From: Atopobium sp. BS2
Lineage (GTDB): Bacteria; Actinomycetota; Coriobacteriia; Coriobacteriales; Atopobiaceae
DNA length: 35,433 bases
Assembly (NCBI RefSeq): GCF_000565075.1
Contig: NZ_JDFG01000003.1
Span: forward strand, 1-35,433
Direction of reading: 5' to 3'
Position numbers and translations under genes: made by a program. Under the pieces are notes generated by a model. It did not search any database. It worked only from the letters and a program-made list of their open reading frames with translations, and was not told the DNA's origin. Of the stretch, positions 1 through 9,844 are shown piece after piece. Every line of letters starts with the position of its first letter. Position 1 is the first letter of the stretch.

Positions 1-63
1 TGCTGAGGTTAAAGCAAGACAGTAGCAAATAGGACTGGAAGTTAAATTTAAACCTCTCATGTT

Positions 64-107
64 GAACTGCCTCCCATTTCTCGTGTCCAAGAAATGGGAG
101 GCAGTTC
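64..107. terminator. 18-bp perfect hairpin downstream of the glycogen operon
   Basis: Positions 64-80 are an exact reverse complement of 91-107, and the T81-A90 pair extends the stem, leaving a loop of about 8 bases. The hairpin lies about 40 bases beyond the stop codon of the last glycogen gene (minus strand). There is no T-run directly after the stem on the minus strand. On the plus strand a run of six T begins about 12 bases later. It may be a terminator for a plus-strand gene lying left of the window, a bidirectional terminator, or a 3'-end stabiliser. The inverted repeat is certain; its role is inferred. Confidence 0.5.
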
Positions 108-118
108 ATCGAGAAGGA

Positions 119-153
119 CTTTTTTGTTGTAACAAAAAAGGTACGCTAAGCGT
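119..153 (-). terminator. Weak T-rich terminator candidate after the GH13-GH77 gene
   Basis: On the minus strand a short palindrome (143-153, ACGC-TAA-GCGT on the plus strand) overlaps the stop codon of the GH13-GH77 gene. It is followed by ACC and six T. A second, purely A/T-rich palindrome (119-140, CTTTTTTGTT/AACAAAAAAG) follows. The four-base-pair stem is too short for a confident intrinsic terminator. The G/C-rich hairpin at 64-107 may do the real work. Confidence 0.3.
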
Positions 154-3100
154 CGAGCTTACTCTGGTGCAGCTCAACAAACCTCTGCAGCTTTTGAACA
201 ACCTCTGGCGTGAGCATGTCCTTTTTAACCTGCCAAGACCAATTTCCTTCAGCTTTACCAGGAATATTCATGCGAGCATCATCAGAAAGGCCCAGGACAT
301 CCTGAAGTGGAAGGATAACCACTGCATTAGAAGTGCTAACTACTTGCTCCATAAGGTGGTCGAAAATCTGGTGTGATTCATCAGTTGCCTGGCCACCTGT
401 AAAACGAGCTTCTACAAAACCCATGAGCGTTTGCGTATCATGCGTGCCGCTGTACACAATAGACTCCTGAACTGGCGCAAAAGAGTATCTACAGTCTCCA
501 TCAGCAAACTGAATGACGCTCATGCCCGGAAATCCCGTCTGAGAAAGCAGTGCACGGACCGCAGGAGTAACCGCTCCCAAATCCTCCGCAATAAAAGGCA
601 GTGAACCAAGCTGCTTATAAGCGACCTCAAACAACTCATAGCCAGGGCCAAACTTAAATGAACCCTCGGCAGCAGTCTTTCCCTGTTCAATGGCATAGTA
701 AGACGTGAAACCAATAAAGTGATCCAGTCTGGTGTAGTCGTACAGATAGAAAGACCTGCGGAAACGTTCAATCCACCAACGATATCCTTCGTCTTTATGA
801 GCCTGCCAGTTGTACGTTGGATTACCCCACAGCTGGCCATCTTGAGAAAACGCGTCAGCAGGAGCGCCAGCTTGGAGCTCTGTATGGCCCGTATCATCTA
901 GAGCAAAAAGCTCCGGATGCGCCCAAACATCAGCGGAATCTTCCGAAACAAACATGGGCATGTCGCCAATAATCTGAATTCCTTTAGCGCGAGCCTCTGC
1001 TAACGTCTGACCCCAAATAACGTCAAAGGCAAATTGACGCTTTTGATGAAGTTCAATTGCCTGAGTAAGCTCGGGACGCTCAAGTAGCTCTTGTGACCAG
1101 CTGCGATACTGCTTTGGCCACTCCTGCCACACTACCTCACCAAGCAGGTCTTTGATTGCACGGAACGCCGCATACGAATCAAGCCAATACGAGTTTCTCG
1201 CCAGAAATGCCTGGTACTCAGCAGCTCGTTTACTCTGAGGGTCGTCGCACTCAGAAATGATTTTCTCCATCGCGGCCTGGTCAAGCAAGTTGATATTTCC
1301 TGCAAAGGCAGAAATTCCCGCGTAAGGGGATCCGTATTCATCGGTTGGGCTAACAGGCAAGATCTGCCAATACTTCTGACCAGATTTGGCGAGAAAATCG
1401 ATGAACTCGGAAGTCTCACGACCAATAACACCAAGCTTCTGACCTGGTTTGGTTGAAGCGTCCTCATCGGCAGGCAGAGAGGTGATGTGAGCAAGCACTC
1501 CCATACCAGGCTCAAGGGGCTTTTGTAACCTGTGAGCTGGCTGCACGTTTAAGACCGTGCATCCAAGCTGCCACAAAAAGACCTCTGCTTTGCCGTCCTT
1601 AACGGGGACTGCTTGGCCACTAATAACATCAATAACCTGCATGTTCTGAGGTACAGAAACATATACTGTTTTAGCATCTGAGCGGCTCTTATTCACCAGA
1701 ACACAAATGCCAGAAGCGTCTTTGTTCTGCTGCTCTTGTTGGTCATCTTTTTGAACAGGCCTACGCCAGAAAGCTAAAACATCATCTGAGCCGCCCTCGG
1801 GAACAAACGGTTCAAACGAGCCGTCTACCAGCAGAGGAAGTGTCTTTCTTAGTGCAATAGCATTGCGATACATATGCAAGTAATCCAGGTCTGCTCGCGG
1901 ACTGCTTCCTGGCCATGGCATAGTTGCGCGATTTGTTGGGTCAACAAATCCCTCAACGCCCATCTCATCGCCATAGTAGATTGATGGAACACCAGGAAGT
2001 GTCATCTGAAGCACAGCTGTCTGCCACATACGAGCCTTAGAAAGGCCGCGTTGATCAGCAGAAAGTCTGTACGTTACCTGCTCTTGAGCAGAAAGAGCAT
2101 CAGGAGCAGGAGCTCCAGCAACTACGTTAATCAGTCGCTCTTTATCGTGCGTTCCAAATACATTCAGGCACGCATAAAATGCCTCGTGAGGATAGTTTTC
2201 CCACAGCTCCTCGAGAGCTGAAACAGTTACCTCGGCACCAACTTCATTCATCAAAAATGAAAGAATAGATTTACGCAGAGGATAATTCATAGGACCGTCA
2301 AGCTCTGAGCCCTCAAGATACTGTCTGAGTTTTCCATACGCTCGCTTATTGCTTGCGTCCTCCCAGACCTCTCCAATAATGACCGCATCGCTACGCTCGG
2401 CAAGTGCAGCCGTACGAATCTTCTGGATGAATGAGTCAGAAATCTCGTCAGCAACGTCTAAGCGCCAACCGCGAGCACCTCGGCGCAGCCACGTTCTAAT
2501 AACGCCATTCTCGCCACAAATAAACTCCTGATAATCAGGGTTATCAGAGACAATCGTCGGAAGAGCATCGACACCCCACCAACTCTCATATGTTCCATCC
2601 TCATGGAACGTAAACCACTCATCATAGGACGAGCCAGCCTGCTGAACTGCTCCTGGTTCAGAGTAGTTAGAGAATTTATTAAAATATTTTGAATCAGCGC
2701 CACAGTGATTAAAAACGCCATCCAAAATAATAGAAATACCATGTTCAGCAGCTTTTGCGCAGAGGCGCTCAAAATCCTCTACAGTGCCCAACACGGGATC
2801 AACTTCCAAATAATCCGCAATATCGTAGCGATGATTACTAGAAGCAGCATAGATAGGATTCAAATAAAGCGCAGTTATTCCAAGGTTTTCCAAATAAGGA
2901 AGCTTCTCTTCAATACCAGCCAAAGAACCGCCGTAGAAATCCCATTCAGTCAAGCGGCCGTTGGCATCGCGCTGATACTCAGGGGTCTTTTCCCAGTCAT
3001 CAACTAGCTGGCGAGAAACCCCATTTCTTGGAATGGCAAGTGCTTGCTTGGTACGTTCATACCAGTTTGCATCTCGTGCAAACCTGTCGGGGAAAATCTG

Positions 3101-3583
3101 GTAGACAACTCCCCCTTTATACCAGCTAGGGTCTTCTACACCTGCAAAGCTGCCACGAGACTTATAGCAAGTAATCTGAAATGATGGTGGCTCGCCATAG
3201 GCAAAGCTACCAACACCGGTGCATCTATTTTCTTGAACACCATATGACCAAACTGCTCCGTCAGAAGCCTGAAGCTCAAAACGATACCAAATAAGGCCCG
3301 TAGCAGCTGGTTTAACAATTGCCTCAAAGCACTGCGCATAGTCAGGTACGCCAGTCGGAAGCGCGCCAGCAAAATCACTCTTTTGCATCACCACGCGTTT
3401 CTCGCCAGACAGAACTTGGGCCTCTGAAGACGATTCAGGGCCATACTCTTGCCAGAGACGAAGCGTTACTGATTGAACATCATCGTCCCAAGCAAATATT
3501 CTGATTGTTGCTGAAGTACCTAGTTCTACCGCGCCTTTTGGATCTCTACAAACAATGTTTGAGGTGTTGTGAAAAGCCTGCAT
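146..3583 (-). CDS. GH13 alpha-glucanase / GH77 4-alpha-glucanotransferase fusion
   Basis: One polypeptide carries two glucan-active enzymes. Numbering follows the 1148-aa version starting at TTG 3592. Residues 1-150 look like an N-terminal beta-sandwich. Residues 155-600 are a GH13 barrel: D291 in DGVFNH, nucleophile D379 in GWRLDVADE, acid E408 in IIGEVWE and D483 in FGTHD. The opening YQIFPDRF resembles neopullulanase or debranching-type enzymes. Residues 690-1148 are a MalQ-type amylomaltase: nucleophile D957 in TRLDHF, E1003 in AEDLG and D1052 in GTHD. I place the start at ATG 3583, two bases after the glgA stop; the TTG nine bases upstream would overlap glgA. It is the last gene of the glycogen operon. 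Likely role: hydrolysing or debranching glycogen/maltodextrins and rearranging the resulting oligosaccharides for GlgP. The exact GH13 specificity cannot be read from the motifs. Confidence 0.9.
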   Translation of the reverse strand: MQAFHNTSNIVCRDPKGAVELGTSATIRIFAWDDDVQSVTLRLWQEYGPESSSEAQVLSGEKRVVMQKSDFAGALPTGVPDYAQCFEAIVKPAATGLIWYRFELQASDGAVWSYGVQENRCTGVGSFAYGEPPSFQITCYKSRGSFAGVEDPSWYKGGVVYQIFPDRFARDANWYERTKQALAIPRNGVSRQLVDDWEKTPEYQRDANGRLTEWDFYGGSLAGIEEKLPYLENLGITALYLNPIYAASSNHRYDIADYLEVDPVLGTVEDFERLCAKAAEHGISIILDGVFNHCGADSKYFNKFSNYSEPGAVQQAGSSYDEWFTFHEDGTYESWWGVDALPTIVSDNPDYQEFICGENGVIRTWLRRGARGWRLDVADEISDSFIQKIRTAALAERSDAVIIGEVWEDASNKRAYGKLRQYLEGSELDGPMNYPLRKSILSFLMNEVGAEVTVSALEELWENYPHEAFYACLNVFGTHDKERLINVVAGAPAPDALSAQEQVTYRLSADQRGLSKARMWQTAVLQMTLPGVPSIYYGDEMGVEGFVDPTNRATMPWPGSSPRADLDYLHMYRNAIALRKTLPLLVDGSFEPFVPEGGSDDVLAFWRRPVQKDDQQEQQNKDASGICVLVNKSRSDAKTVYVSVPQNMQVIDVISGQAVPVKDGKAEVFLWQLGCTVLNVQPAHRLQKPLEPGMGVLAHITSLPADEDASTKPGQKLGVIGRETSEFIDFLAKSGQKYWQILPVSPTDEYGSPYAGISAFAGNINLLDQAAMEKIISECDDPQSKRAAEYQAFLARNSYWLDSYAAFRAIKDLLGEVVWQEWPKQYRSWSQELLERPELTQAIELHQKRQFAFDVIWGQTLAEARAKGIQIIGDMPMFVSEDSADVWAHPELFALDDTGHTELQAGAPADAFSQDGQLWGNPTYNWQAHKDEGYRWWIERFRRSFYLYDYTRLDHFIGFTSYYAIEQGKTAAEGSFKFGPGYELFEVAYKQLGSLPFIAEDLGAVTPAVRALLSQTGFPGMSVIQFADGDCRYSFAPVQESIVYSGTHDTQTLMGFVEARFTGGQATDESHQIFDHLMEQVVSTSNAVVILPLQDVLGLSDDARMNIPGKAEGNWSWQVKKDMLTPEVVQKLQRFVELHQSKLDA

Positions 3584-3585
3584 TC

Positions 3586-5085
3586 TTACCAATCTCGACG
3601 ACGTACATACCTAATAATCTCAGGGTGTAGTAAATGATACACGTCAAGATATTCATTTGCAGCATTATGCCAACTAAAGTCCTCTGCCATCGCCTGTTTT
3701 ACAAGATTTGCCCACGCTTGTTTATCGTTTCTATAAACATCGGCGGCGTACAGAATAATATCTGCCATTTCATCTGCGTTTTGATTGGCAAAACTAAAGC
3801 CGGTTCCTTCTCCCGTAAACTGGTTGTACGGTTTTACAGAATCTGCCAGACCGCCCGTCTCGCGAACAACAGGAAGCGTGCCATAACGCATAGAAATCAT
3901 CTGAGAAAGGCCGCAAGGCTCAAACTCTGATGGCATCAAGAACATATCCGCACCTGCGTACATACGGTGAGAAAGCGCAATATCAAATTCAATACGTGCA
4001 GCCATACGGTTGCCATAGTGCTCATCAAAGAAGCGCATAGCATCTTCTTGTTCAGCGTCACCAGTTCCTAGAACAGCAACCTCAATACCTGCACAAATAA
4101 GACGGTCCATCGCATAGCGAATCAGGCCCAAGCCTTTCTGGTTAGTCAGGCGCGTAACCATTACCGCAAGAGGTACATCTGGATTTACCTCAAGGCCCAG
4201 CTCCTCTTGCAGCTGACGCTTACACTCAGCCTTGCCTTCCATATGACGTGCCGAGAAGTTCTGTGGAATATAAGAATCACTTGCAGGTGACCACGCACCA
4301 ATATCAATACCATTCAGGATGCCGCGCAGTACACTTTGACGGCGACGGAAGATATCATCCATTCCCTCTCCGAAGTGCTCTGTCTGAAGCTCTTGGGCAT
4401 ACGTTGGGCTAACAGTGAGCAGATAATCGGAGTAGCAAAGCGCACCCTTCATAAAGTTGATGGAGCTTGCGTCACACCTCAGTTGATCAGCTGCAGCAGG
4501 AATATCAGCAAGACCAAGTACGTCGCTGAGCATCTTGTCAGTAAACTGGCCCTGGAACTTGACGTTATGAATGGAGAAGACCGTCTTAACGTTTTGGACC
4601 TCAGGGACGCCCTGATACTGCTCACGCAGAAATACGGGTGCCAGTGCCGTTTGCCAGTCATTGCAGTGCAGAACGTCGCAGGAGAGCTCTGGGACGTGTG
4701 CAATCAGCTCACACAGAGCCTTGGAGAAGAACGCATAGCGCTCTCCATCATCAAAGTAGCCATAGAGGCCATCACGAGCAAAGTAAGACTCGTTATCTAC
4801 AAAGTAAAAATCAACGCCTTCATGAACCAGATGCCACAGCCCACAATACTCAAAGCGCCACGAAAGAGGCACCTGAAGCTCGTAGACCTTCTTCATCTTT
4901 TGTTTCCACTCGGGCTTAATGGAGCTGTAGAGTGGCGAAATAACCGCCACTCTAGCTCCTACTTTTTTAAGTGCTTGTGGCAATGAACCCGAGACATCTC
5001 CAAGGCCGCCCGACTTGGAAAAAGGCGCCACCTCTGAACTTGCATAGACAACGCGAAGTTTGCGACGCTTGGAGACTTGGGACAT
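3586..5085 (-). CDS. glgA: Glycogen synthase (ADP-glucose type, GT5)
   Basis: Transfers glucose from ADP-glucose to the non-reducing end of alpha-1,4-glucan in the cytoplasm. It has 499 residues, slightly longer than the usual 470-480. The N-terminal Rossmann domain carries the ADP-glucose motif KSGGLGDV (24-31), HCNDWQ (140-145) and SIHNVKFQG. The C-terminal GT-B domain has ILNGID (256-261), TRLTNQKG (311-318) and SEFEPCGLSQ (386-395), which holds the catalytic Glu region. The start ATG lies two bases after the glgD stop, with a GAGGGTGG stretch upstream, so translation is probably coupled. The downstream GH13-GH77 gene begins immediately after the stop. Confidence 0.97.
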   Translation of the reverse strand: MSQVSKRRKLRVVYASSEVAPFSKSGGLGDVSGSLPQALKKVGARVAVISPLYSSIKPEWKQKMKKVYELQVPLSWRFEYCGLWHLVHEGVDFYFVDNESYFARDGLYGYFDDGERYAFFSKALCELIAHVPELSCDVLHCNDWQTALAPVFLREQYQGVPEVQNVKTVFSIHNVKFQGQFTDKMLSDVLGLADIPAAADQLRCDASSINFMKGALCYSDYLLTVSPTYAQELQTEHFGEGMDDIFRRRQSVLRGILNGIDIGAWSPASDSYIPQNFSARHMEGKAECKRQLQEELGLEVNPDVPLAVMVTRLTNQKGLGLIRYAMDRLICAGIEVAVLGTGDAEQEDAMRFFDEHYGNRMAARIEFDIALSHRMYAGADMFLMPSEFEPCGLSQMISMRYGTLPVVRETGGLADSVKPYNQFTGEGTGFSFANQNADEMADIILYAADVYRNDKQAWANLVKQAMAEDFSWHNAANEYLDVYHLLHPEIIRYVRRRDW

Positions 5086-5087
5086 TA

Positions 5088-6191
5088 TTACGCCACCCTC
5101 TTATTGTTTTTACGCTGAAGAAGAATTTCTTCGCTGGTACCACGAAGCTCAGTACCTGCAGGAATAATATTAGAACGGTCTACAATAGCGTGCTCGACTA
5201 CAGAACCTTCCTTAACAATGCAACCTTCCATCACAATAGAATCGCGTACTACTGCGCCACGCTCAATGATGACGTTACGACCAAGGATGGAACCGGTAAC
5301 AGATCCACGGATACGACAACCTGCAGAAATGGTTGAGTTGCTAACTTTAGAGCCAATCTCAAATTTTGCAGGAGCGGTATCGTGAGCCTTTGTCTTAATG
5401 GAACGCTCTGGGGTAAAGAGCTCATTTGCTGGCATGGGGTTCAAAAGCTCCATGTTAGCCTGATAATAAGAGTTCTTTGAGAAGATAGATGCTACATGGC
5501 CCTCAAAGTGGAAGGTACGGACCTTAACACGGTTGTAGTCAGCATGAAGCGCCTCAAAGAGGTCAAGATAATCAGTAGCTCTATACCAATCAAGCATATC
5601 AATAAGCAGGTCACGCTTGATAATAAAGCAGTCAAGGGAAGCTTCATCTCCGCGCTGGACACCATTATGTGTCTTGACTACGCGGTCACCTTCAAGCTCA
5701 ACACCAACAACATCTCTATCGTTATAACGAGTGGTGTAGGTCATCATAGTAATGTCCGCGTCAGACTCCAGATGCTGATCAAGCAGCTCGGTAAGATCAG
5801 AGTTAAAAACAAAGTTTGAAGTGGACAGCAGAACATACTCTGCGTCAGTTCTCTCAAGATAAGGCCTGTTGGAAATCAGATCTCTGAGCAGGAAACGAGC
5901 GCCTGTGTGAGAGGTACCAAAAGCAGATCCTGGCAGGATAAACAAACCTCCGCTCTTGCGGTCCAAGTTCCAATCTTTACCAGAGCCAAGGTGATCAATA
6001 AGTGAGCGATAGTTAAAGGGCATGATTACGCCAACGGTACTAATGTCCGAATTAACCATATTTGAAAGAGGAAAATCTACCAGGCGATATCTTCCCAAGA
6101 ATGGCATAGATGCGATTGGGCGTACATCATTAGCGATTTCCATATTAGTAGAAGCATAATTGCAGGTAATAAGTCCAATTACCCTATTCAT
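5088..6191 (-). CDS. glgD: GlgD subunit of glucose-1-phosphate adenylyltransferase
   Basis: This 367-residue paralogue of GlgC belongs to the paired GlgC/GlgD type known from Gram-positive bacteria. The N-terminal nucleotidyltransferase fold starts [15 protein letters not shown]. It lacks the glycine-rich [10 protein letters not shown] signature present in the neighbouring GlgC, which is typical of the non-catalytic, modulating GlgD subunit. From about residue 275 to 350 there are imperfect hexapeptide repeats (GSKVSNSTISAGCRI, then SILGRNVIIERGAVV), forming a left-handed beta-helix. Its ATG overlaps the glgC stop by one base (TAATG), so the two subunits are translationally coupled, consistent with a fixed-ratio hetero-oligomer. 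It probably tunes ADP-glucose synthesis. Confidence 0.95.
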   Translation of the reverse strand: MNRVIGLITCNYASTNMEIANDVRPIASMPFLGRYRLVDFPLSNMVNSDISTVGVIMPFNYRSLIDHLGSGKDWNLDRKSGGLFILPGSAFGTSHTGARFLLRDLISNRPYLERTDAEYVLLSTSNFVFNSDLTELLDQHLESDADITMMTYTTRYNDRDVVGVELEGDRVVKTHNGVQRGDEASLDCFIIKRDLLIDMLDWYRATDYLDLFEALHADYNRVKVRTFHFEGHVASIFSKNSYYQANMELLNPMPANELFTPERSIKTKAHDTAPAKFEIGSKVSNSTISAGCRIRGSVTGSILGRNVIIERGAVVRDSIVMEGCIVKEGSVVEHAIVDRSNIIPAGTELRGTSEEILLQRKNNKRVA

Positions 6192-7339
6192 TAGTGCTCA
6201 CCTCTTTCAACCACTACATCATTTCCAACAACAGCAATCTCCTTATTAAGGTCAGAGCTGCCAACGTGAACGTTCTTCTCGACCACAGCGTTCTCACCAA
6301 GGATTGCACGAATTACCACCGCGCCAGGCTTAACTTCTGCGCCAGGAAGAAGCACGGAGTCAATAACGCGCGCTCCCTCGCCAATAACGGCGTCGGTAGA
6401 CAAAATTGAATGGCGAGAATAACCAAAGACCTGGCATCCGTTGCTTACCAGACAGTCATCTACCTCGCCAAAAGCGCCAATGTACGCTGGTGGACGGGTG
6501 GAAGCATTGGACAAAATAGGGAACTTATCCGAGAAGATATCAAACTTAGGCTCAGAGCCAAGTAGATCCATGCTGGTCTCGTGATAACTTGCAATGGTGC
6601 CTACATCGCGCCAGAAACCCTCAAAGCGATAGGCAAAAAGACGTTTACCATCATCAAGCAACGTCGGAATAATATCGCCGCCAAAGTCATGAGAAGATTC
6701 AGGGTTCTTTGCGTCCTCACGCAAAGTCTCAAGAAGCAGGTCTGTGCTAAAGATATAGATTCCCATGGACGCCAGGTTGGACTCTGGCTCTTTGGGTTTC
6801 TCGGAAAACTTGGTGATCCTATCCTCATCATCAATGGACATGATGCCGAAGCGAGAGGTCTCTTCCCAAGGAACAGGCATGACGGCAATCGTAAGGTCTG
6901 CGTTGTTCTTCTTATGGCAGGCGAGCATCTCGCCGTAGTCCATACGGTAAAGCTGATCGCCAGAGAGAATTAGTACGTAATCAGGGTTATTCTGCTCAAT
7001 GTAACCAATATTCTGGGTGACGGCATCTGCGGTTCCCGCATACCATGCACCACCAGACTGTGTTGCGAAGGGAGGCAGAATTGAAATTCCACCACCGCGC
7101 TCATCAAGGTCCCAAGCACTACCTGATCCCACGTAAGAGTGCAGCAAATACGGACGATACTGTGTCAAAACACCTACCGTAGAAATTCCTGAATTTGCGC
7201 AGTTGGATAATGCAAAGTCAATAATGCGGAACTTGCCACCAAACGAGACAGCAGGTTTAGCTACTTTTGAGGTCAGAGCACCTAAGCGGCTTCCCTGTCC
7301 TCCTGCAAGTAGCATTGCAAGACATTCCCTTTTGCTCAT
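6191..7339 (-). CDS. glgC: Glucose-1-phosphate adenylyltransferase, catalytic subunit
   Basis: Makes ADP-glucose from ATP and glucose-1-phosphate, the committed step of bacterial glycogen synthesis. The protein is 382 residues from MSKREC. The pyrophosphorylase signature [10 protein letters not shown] is at residues 11-20. [11 protein letters not shown] and FSEKPKEP follow, and the C-terminus has hexapeptide-like beta-helix repeats ([19 protein letters not shown]). I chose ATG 7339 because GAGAGGAGA sits about eight bases upstream. A longer reading frame begins with TTG at 7381 and has no such site. The gene follows glgP after 75 bases and overlaps glgD by one base. Confidence 0.96.
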   Translation of the reverse strand: MSKRECLAMLLAGGQGSRLGALTSKVAKPAVSFGGKFRIIDFALSNCANSGISTVGVLTQYRPYLLHSYVGSGSAWDLDERGGGISILPPFATQSGGAWYAGTADAVTQNIGYIEQNNPDYVLILSGDQLYRMDYGEMLACHKKNNADLTIAVMPVPWEETSRFGIMSIDDEDRITKFSEKPKEPESNLASMGIYIFSTDLLLETLREDAKNPESSHDFGGDIIPTLLDDGKRLFAYRFEGFWRDVGTIASYHETSMDLLGSEPKFDIFSDKFPILSNASTRPPAYIGAFGEVDDCLVSNGCQVFGYSRHSILSTDAVIGEGARVIDSVLLPGAEVKPGAVVIRAILGENAVVEKNVHVGSSDLNKEIAVVGNDVVVERGEH

Positions 7340-7414
7340 ATCCAAATCTCCTCTCTCCCCAACAGAGGTCTTTATTCTCAACGTCTTACGACGATTGAAC
7401 CTAAATGCAGATCC

Positions 7415-9844
7415 TTACACGTGCCAAATATCTTCCATGTACTCCCTGATAGTTCTATCAGCCGAGAAGAAACCAGAGTTTGCAGTATTGTGAAGTGCAC
7501 GAGCATTCCAGCTACGACGATCTGCATAGGACTGAGTAAGTTCTTCCCATGCCTTCACGTAGGCGTCAAAGTCAATAAGCACCAGGTCAGGATCATTGTT
7601 AATCAGCAGATAGTCGTGAATTGACTCAAAGTTGCCAGAGAGTCGGCTCAACGAGCCATCGGTCAGCATATTTACAATGCGAGCCAGTGTTGGGTTCTGG
7701 TTAAGCAGGTTTTGTGCAAAGTAGGTGCCGGAAGCATATACCTCTTGGACCTCGTCTGCACGAAGACCAAAAATCTTGATGTTCTCTGGTCCTGCAAGCT
7801 CAGAGATCTCAATATTCGAACCGTCATATGTTCCAAGGGTCAGAGCCGCATTCATCATAAGCTTCATGTTTGAGGTACCAGAAGCCTCTGCACCAGCAAC
7901 CGAAATCTGCTCTGAAATATCAGATGCAGCATAGATAAGCTGTGCATTTGAAACAGCAAAGTTTGGAATAAAGACAATCTTCAGACGACCCTCAATGCGC
8001 TCGTCGTTGTTAACCACGTCTGCAACGGAGTGAATAAGTCGAATGACTTCCTTTGCAAAGGTATAGCTCTGAGCAGCTTTGCCCGAGAAAATAAAGGTTG
8101 TTGGAGCTGGCTTATAGCTTGGATCATCAAGCATACGGTTGTAGAGATACAAAATCTTAAAGACATTAAGCAGCTGACGCTTATATGCATGGAAGCGTTT
8201 TACCTGCGTATCAAAGATGGTATTGGTATCCATCTCAACACCAGTTGTCTTCTTGACGTATGCAGCAAGACGCTCTTTTTCTTCTTTCTTTGCAGCGTCC
8301 ATCTTGTCCAAGAACTCAGCATTGTTCTCAAAAGCAGAAAGCTTCTGAAGCTCATTGGCATCATCAAGCCAGCCGGTACCAATAGCCTCAGTAATAAGCT
8401 TTGCGTAAGCGGTATTTGCCTGTGCCAAGAAGCGACGGTGGCAGATGCCGTTAGTCTTGTTATTAAAGATTTCTGGACGAAGCTTGTAGAAGTCCTTCAA
8501 AACACTCTGCTTCAAAATGTTAGTGTGCAGATCAGATACACCGTTAACCGAGTGGCTAAACAAAATAGAGAGGTTAGCCATACGAACGGTGTTATCCCAC
8601 AACACAGCTGTTGAGGCGAGAAGTTCGGTGTTGCCGTTAGAGTCAACAAGCAGCTGCTCCTTATAGAGGCGATCAACCTCGTCGATAAACATATACAAGC
8701 GAGGAAGCAGCTCACGGAAGGTGTTAATAGGCCACTTCTCAAGAGCCTCAGGCATAACGGTGTGGTTGGTATAAGAAATTGCGTTTCTCGCGATATCAAA
8801 TGCCTCGTTAAAGTCAACGCCATGGTCATCGACAAGAAGGCGCATAAGCTCTGGTCCGCACATTGCTGGGTGCGTATCGTTAGTGTGGATACAGACGTGA
8901 TCTGCAAAGTGTTCCCAATCCTCACCGTACTTATCCTTATAAGCACGAAGAATGGTCTGAAGACCAGCGGAAACAAACAAATACTCCTGCTTTAAGCGAA
9001 GAATGCGTCCGTGCTCACCAGAGTCATTTGGATACAAAATGGTTGAAATTGCCTCAACGTCAGAGCGGAACTTATTAGCACGTGCATAATCGCCGGCGTT
9101 AAAAGCATCAAGATCAAAGTCTTCCTCTGCTGGTTCTGCAGACCAAAGACGCAGCTTATTTACGGTCTTTGCGCCATAACCAACAATAGGCACATCGTAT
9201 GGAACAGCCCTTACTACCTGTCCACCCTCTTGCGAGAACCAGAAGTTGCCATTCTCGTCCTCATGTCTTACAACTGTGCCACCAAAGCGCACCAGTACGC
9301 TAGAATCGTCTTTTCTGACTTCCCATGGATATCCATTTGCCAGCCAGTTATCGGTACGCTCTACCTGGCGCCCATCCTTAATCTCCTGGCGGAAGAGGCC
9401 ATAGCGGTATCTCATGCCATTACCAAAGCCAGCCATTCCCTCGTGTGCCATGGAGTCCAGGAAGCACGCGGCGAGCCTACCCAGACCACCATTGCCAAGG
9501 CCAGGGTCTACCTCCTGAGCGGCAAGCTCATGAAGCGAGGTACCCATCTCTTTAAGGCCCTCTGCAACAACGTCGGTGATACCAAGATTGAGCAGGTAAT
9601 TCTCAAGCAGTGGTCCAAGCAAAAACTCTAGAGAGAAGTAATAGACCTGCTTGTTTGCATGAATATAGGAGGTTGACTGAATTTCTCGCGCCTTTTCTGC
9701 AATGAGGTGGGCAAGAACGTTATAGCGCTCCTGAACAGTGCACTCTCCATAGTATTTGCCAAGAATCTTGATGAACTTATCGCGATACTGCTCTTCAAAA
9801 TCTTGTTTATCGGTAAAAATGTTTTGTCCGTTATTTACGGCCAT
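7415..9844 (-). CDS. glgP: Glycogen/alpha-glucan phosphorylase
   Basis: Releases glucose-1-phosphate from non-reducing ends of glycogen using pyridoxal phosphate and phosphate. It has 809 residues, the usual GT35 length. The N-terminal half includes YYFSLEFLLGP and the glycine-rich LGNGGLGRLAACFLDS. The PLP-binding lysine is about residue 661, within EASGTSNMKLMMN, and the C-terminus follows the family closely. I place the start at ATG 9844, preceded by GAGGGGGAAGC. An upstream in-frame start at 9874 lacks a comparable site. The start lies inside the end of glgB (14-base overlap). A synthetic and a degradative enzyme therefore share one operon, so flux must be set mainly by enzyme regulation. 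Confidence 0.97.
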   Translation of the reverse strand: MAVNNGQNIFTDKQDFEEQYRDKFIKILGKYYGECTVQERYNVLAHLIAEKAREIQSTSYIHANKQVYYFSLEFLLGPLLENYLLNLGITDVVAEGLKEMGTSLHELAAQEVDPGLGNGGLGRLAACFLDSMAHEGMAGFGNGMRYRYGLFRQEIKDGRQVERTDNWLANGYPWEVRKDDSSVLVRFGGTVVRHEDENGNFWFSQEGGQVVRAVPYDVPIVGYGAKTVNKLRLWSAEPAEEDFDLDAFNAGDYARANKFRSDVEAISTILYPNDSGEHGRILRLKQEYLFVSAGLQTILRAYKDKYGEDWEHFADHVCIHTNDTHPAMCGPELMRLLVDDHGVDFNEAFDIARNAISYTNHTVMPEALEKWPINTFRELLPRLYMFIDEVDRLYKEQLLVDSNGNTELLASTAVLWDNTVRMANLSILFSHSVNGVSDLHTNILKQSVLKDFYKLRPEIFNNKTNGICHRRFLAQANTAYAKLITEAIGTGWLDDANELQKLSAFENNAEFLDKMDAAKKEEKERLAAYVKKTTGVEMDTNTIFDTQVKRFHAYKRQLLNVFKILYLYNRMLDDPSYKPAPTTFIFSGKAAQSYTFAKEVIRLIHSVADVVNNDERIEGRLKIVFIPNFAVSNAQLIYAASDISEQISVAGAEASGTSNMKLMMNAALTLGTYDGSNIEISELAGPENIKIFGLRADEVQEVYASGTYFAQNLLNQNPTLARIVNMLTDGSLSRLSGNFESIHDYLLINNDPDLVLIDFDAYVKAWEELTQSYADRRSWNARALHNTANSGFFSADRTIREYMEDIWHV

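Noticed and set aside
4336-4986. 216-codon plus-strand open frame opposite glgA
   Set aside because: Antisense to glycogen synthase, no ribosome binding site or recognisable domain.
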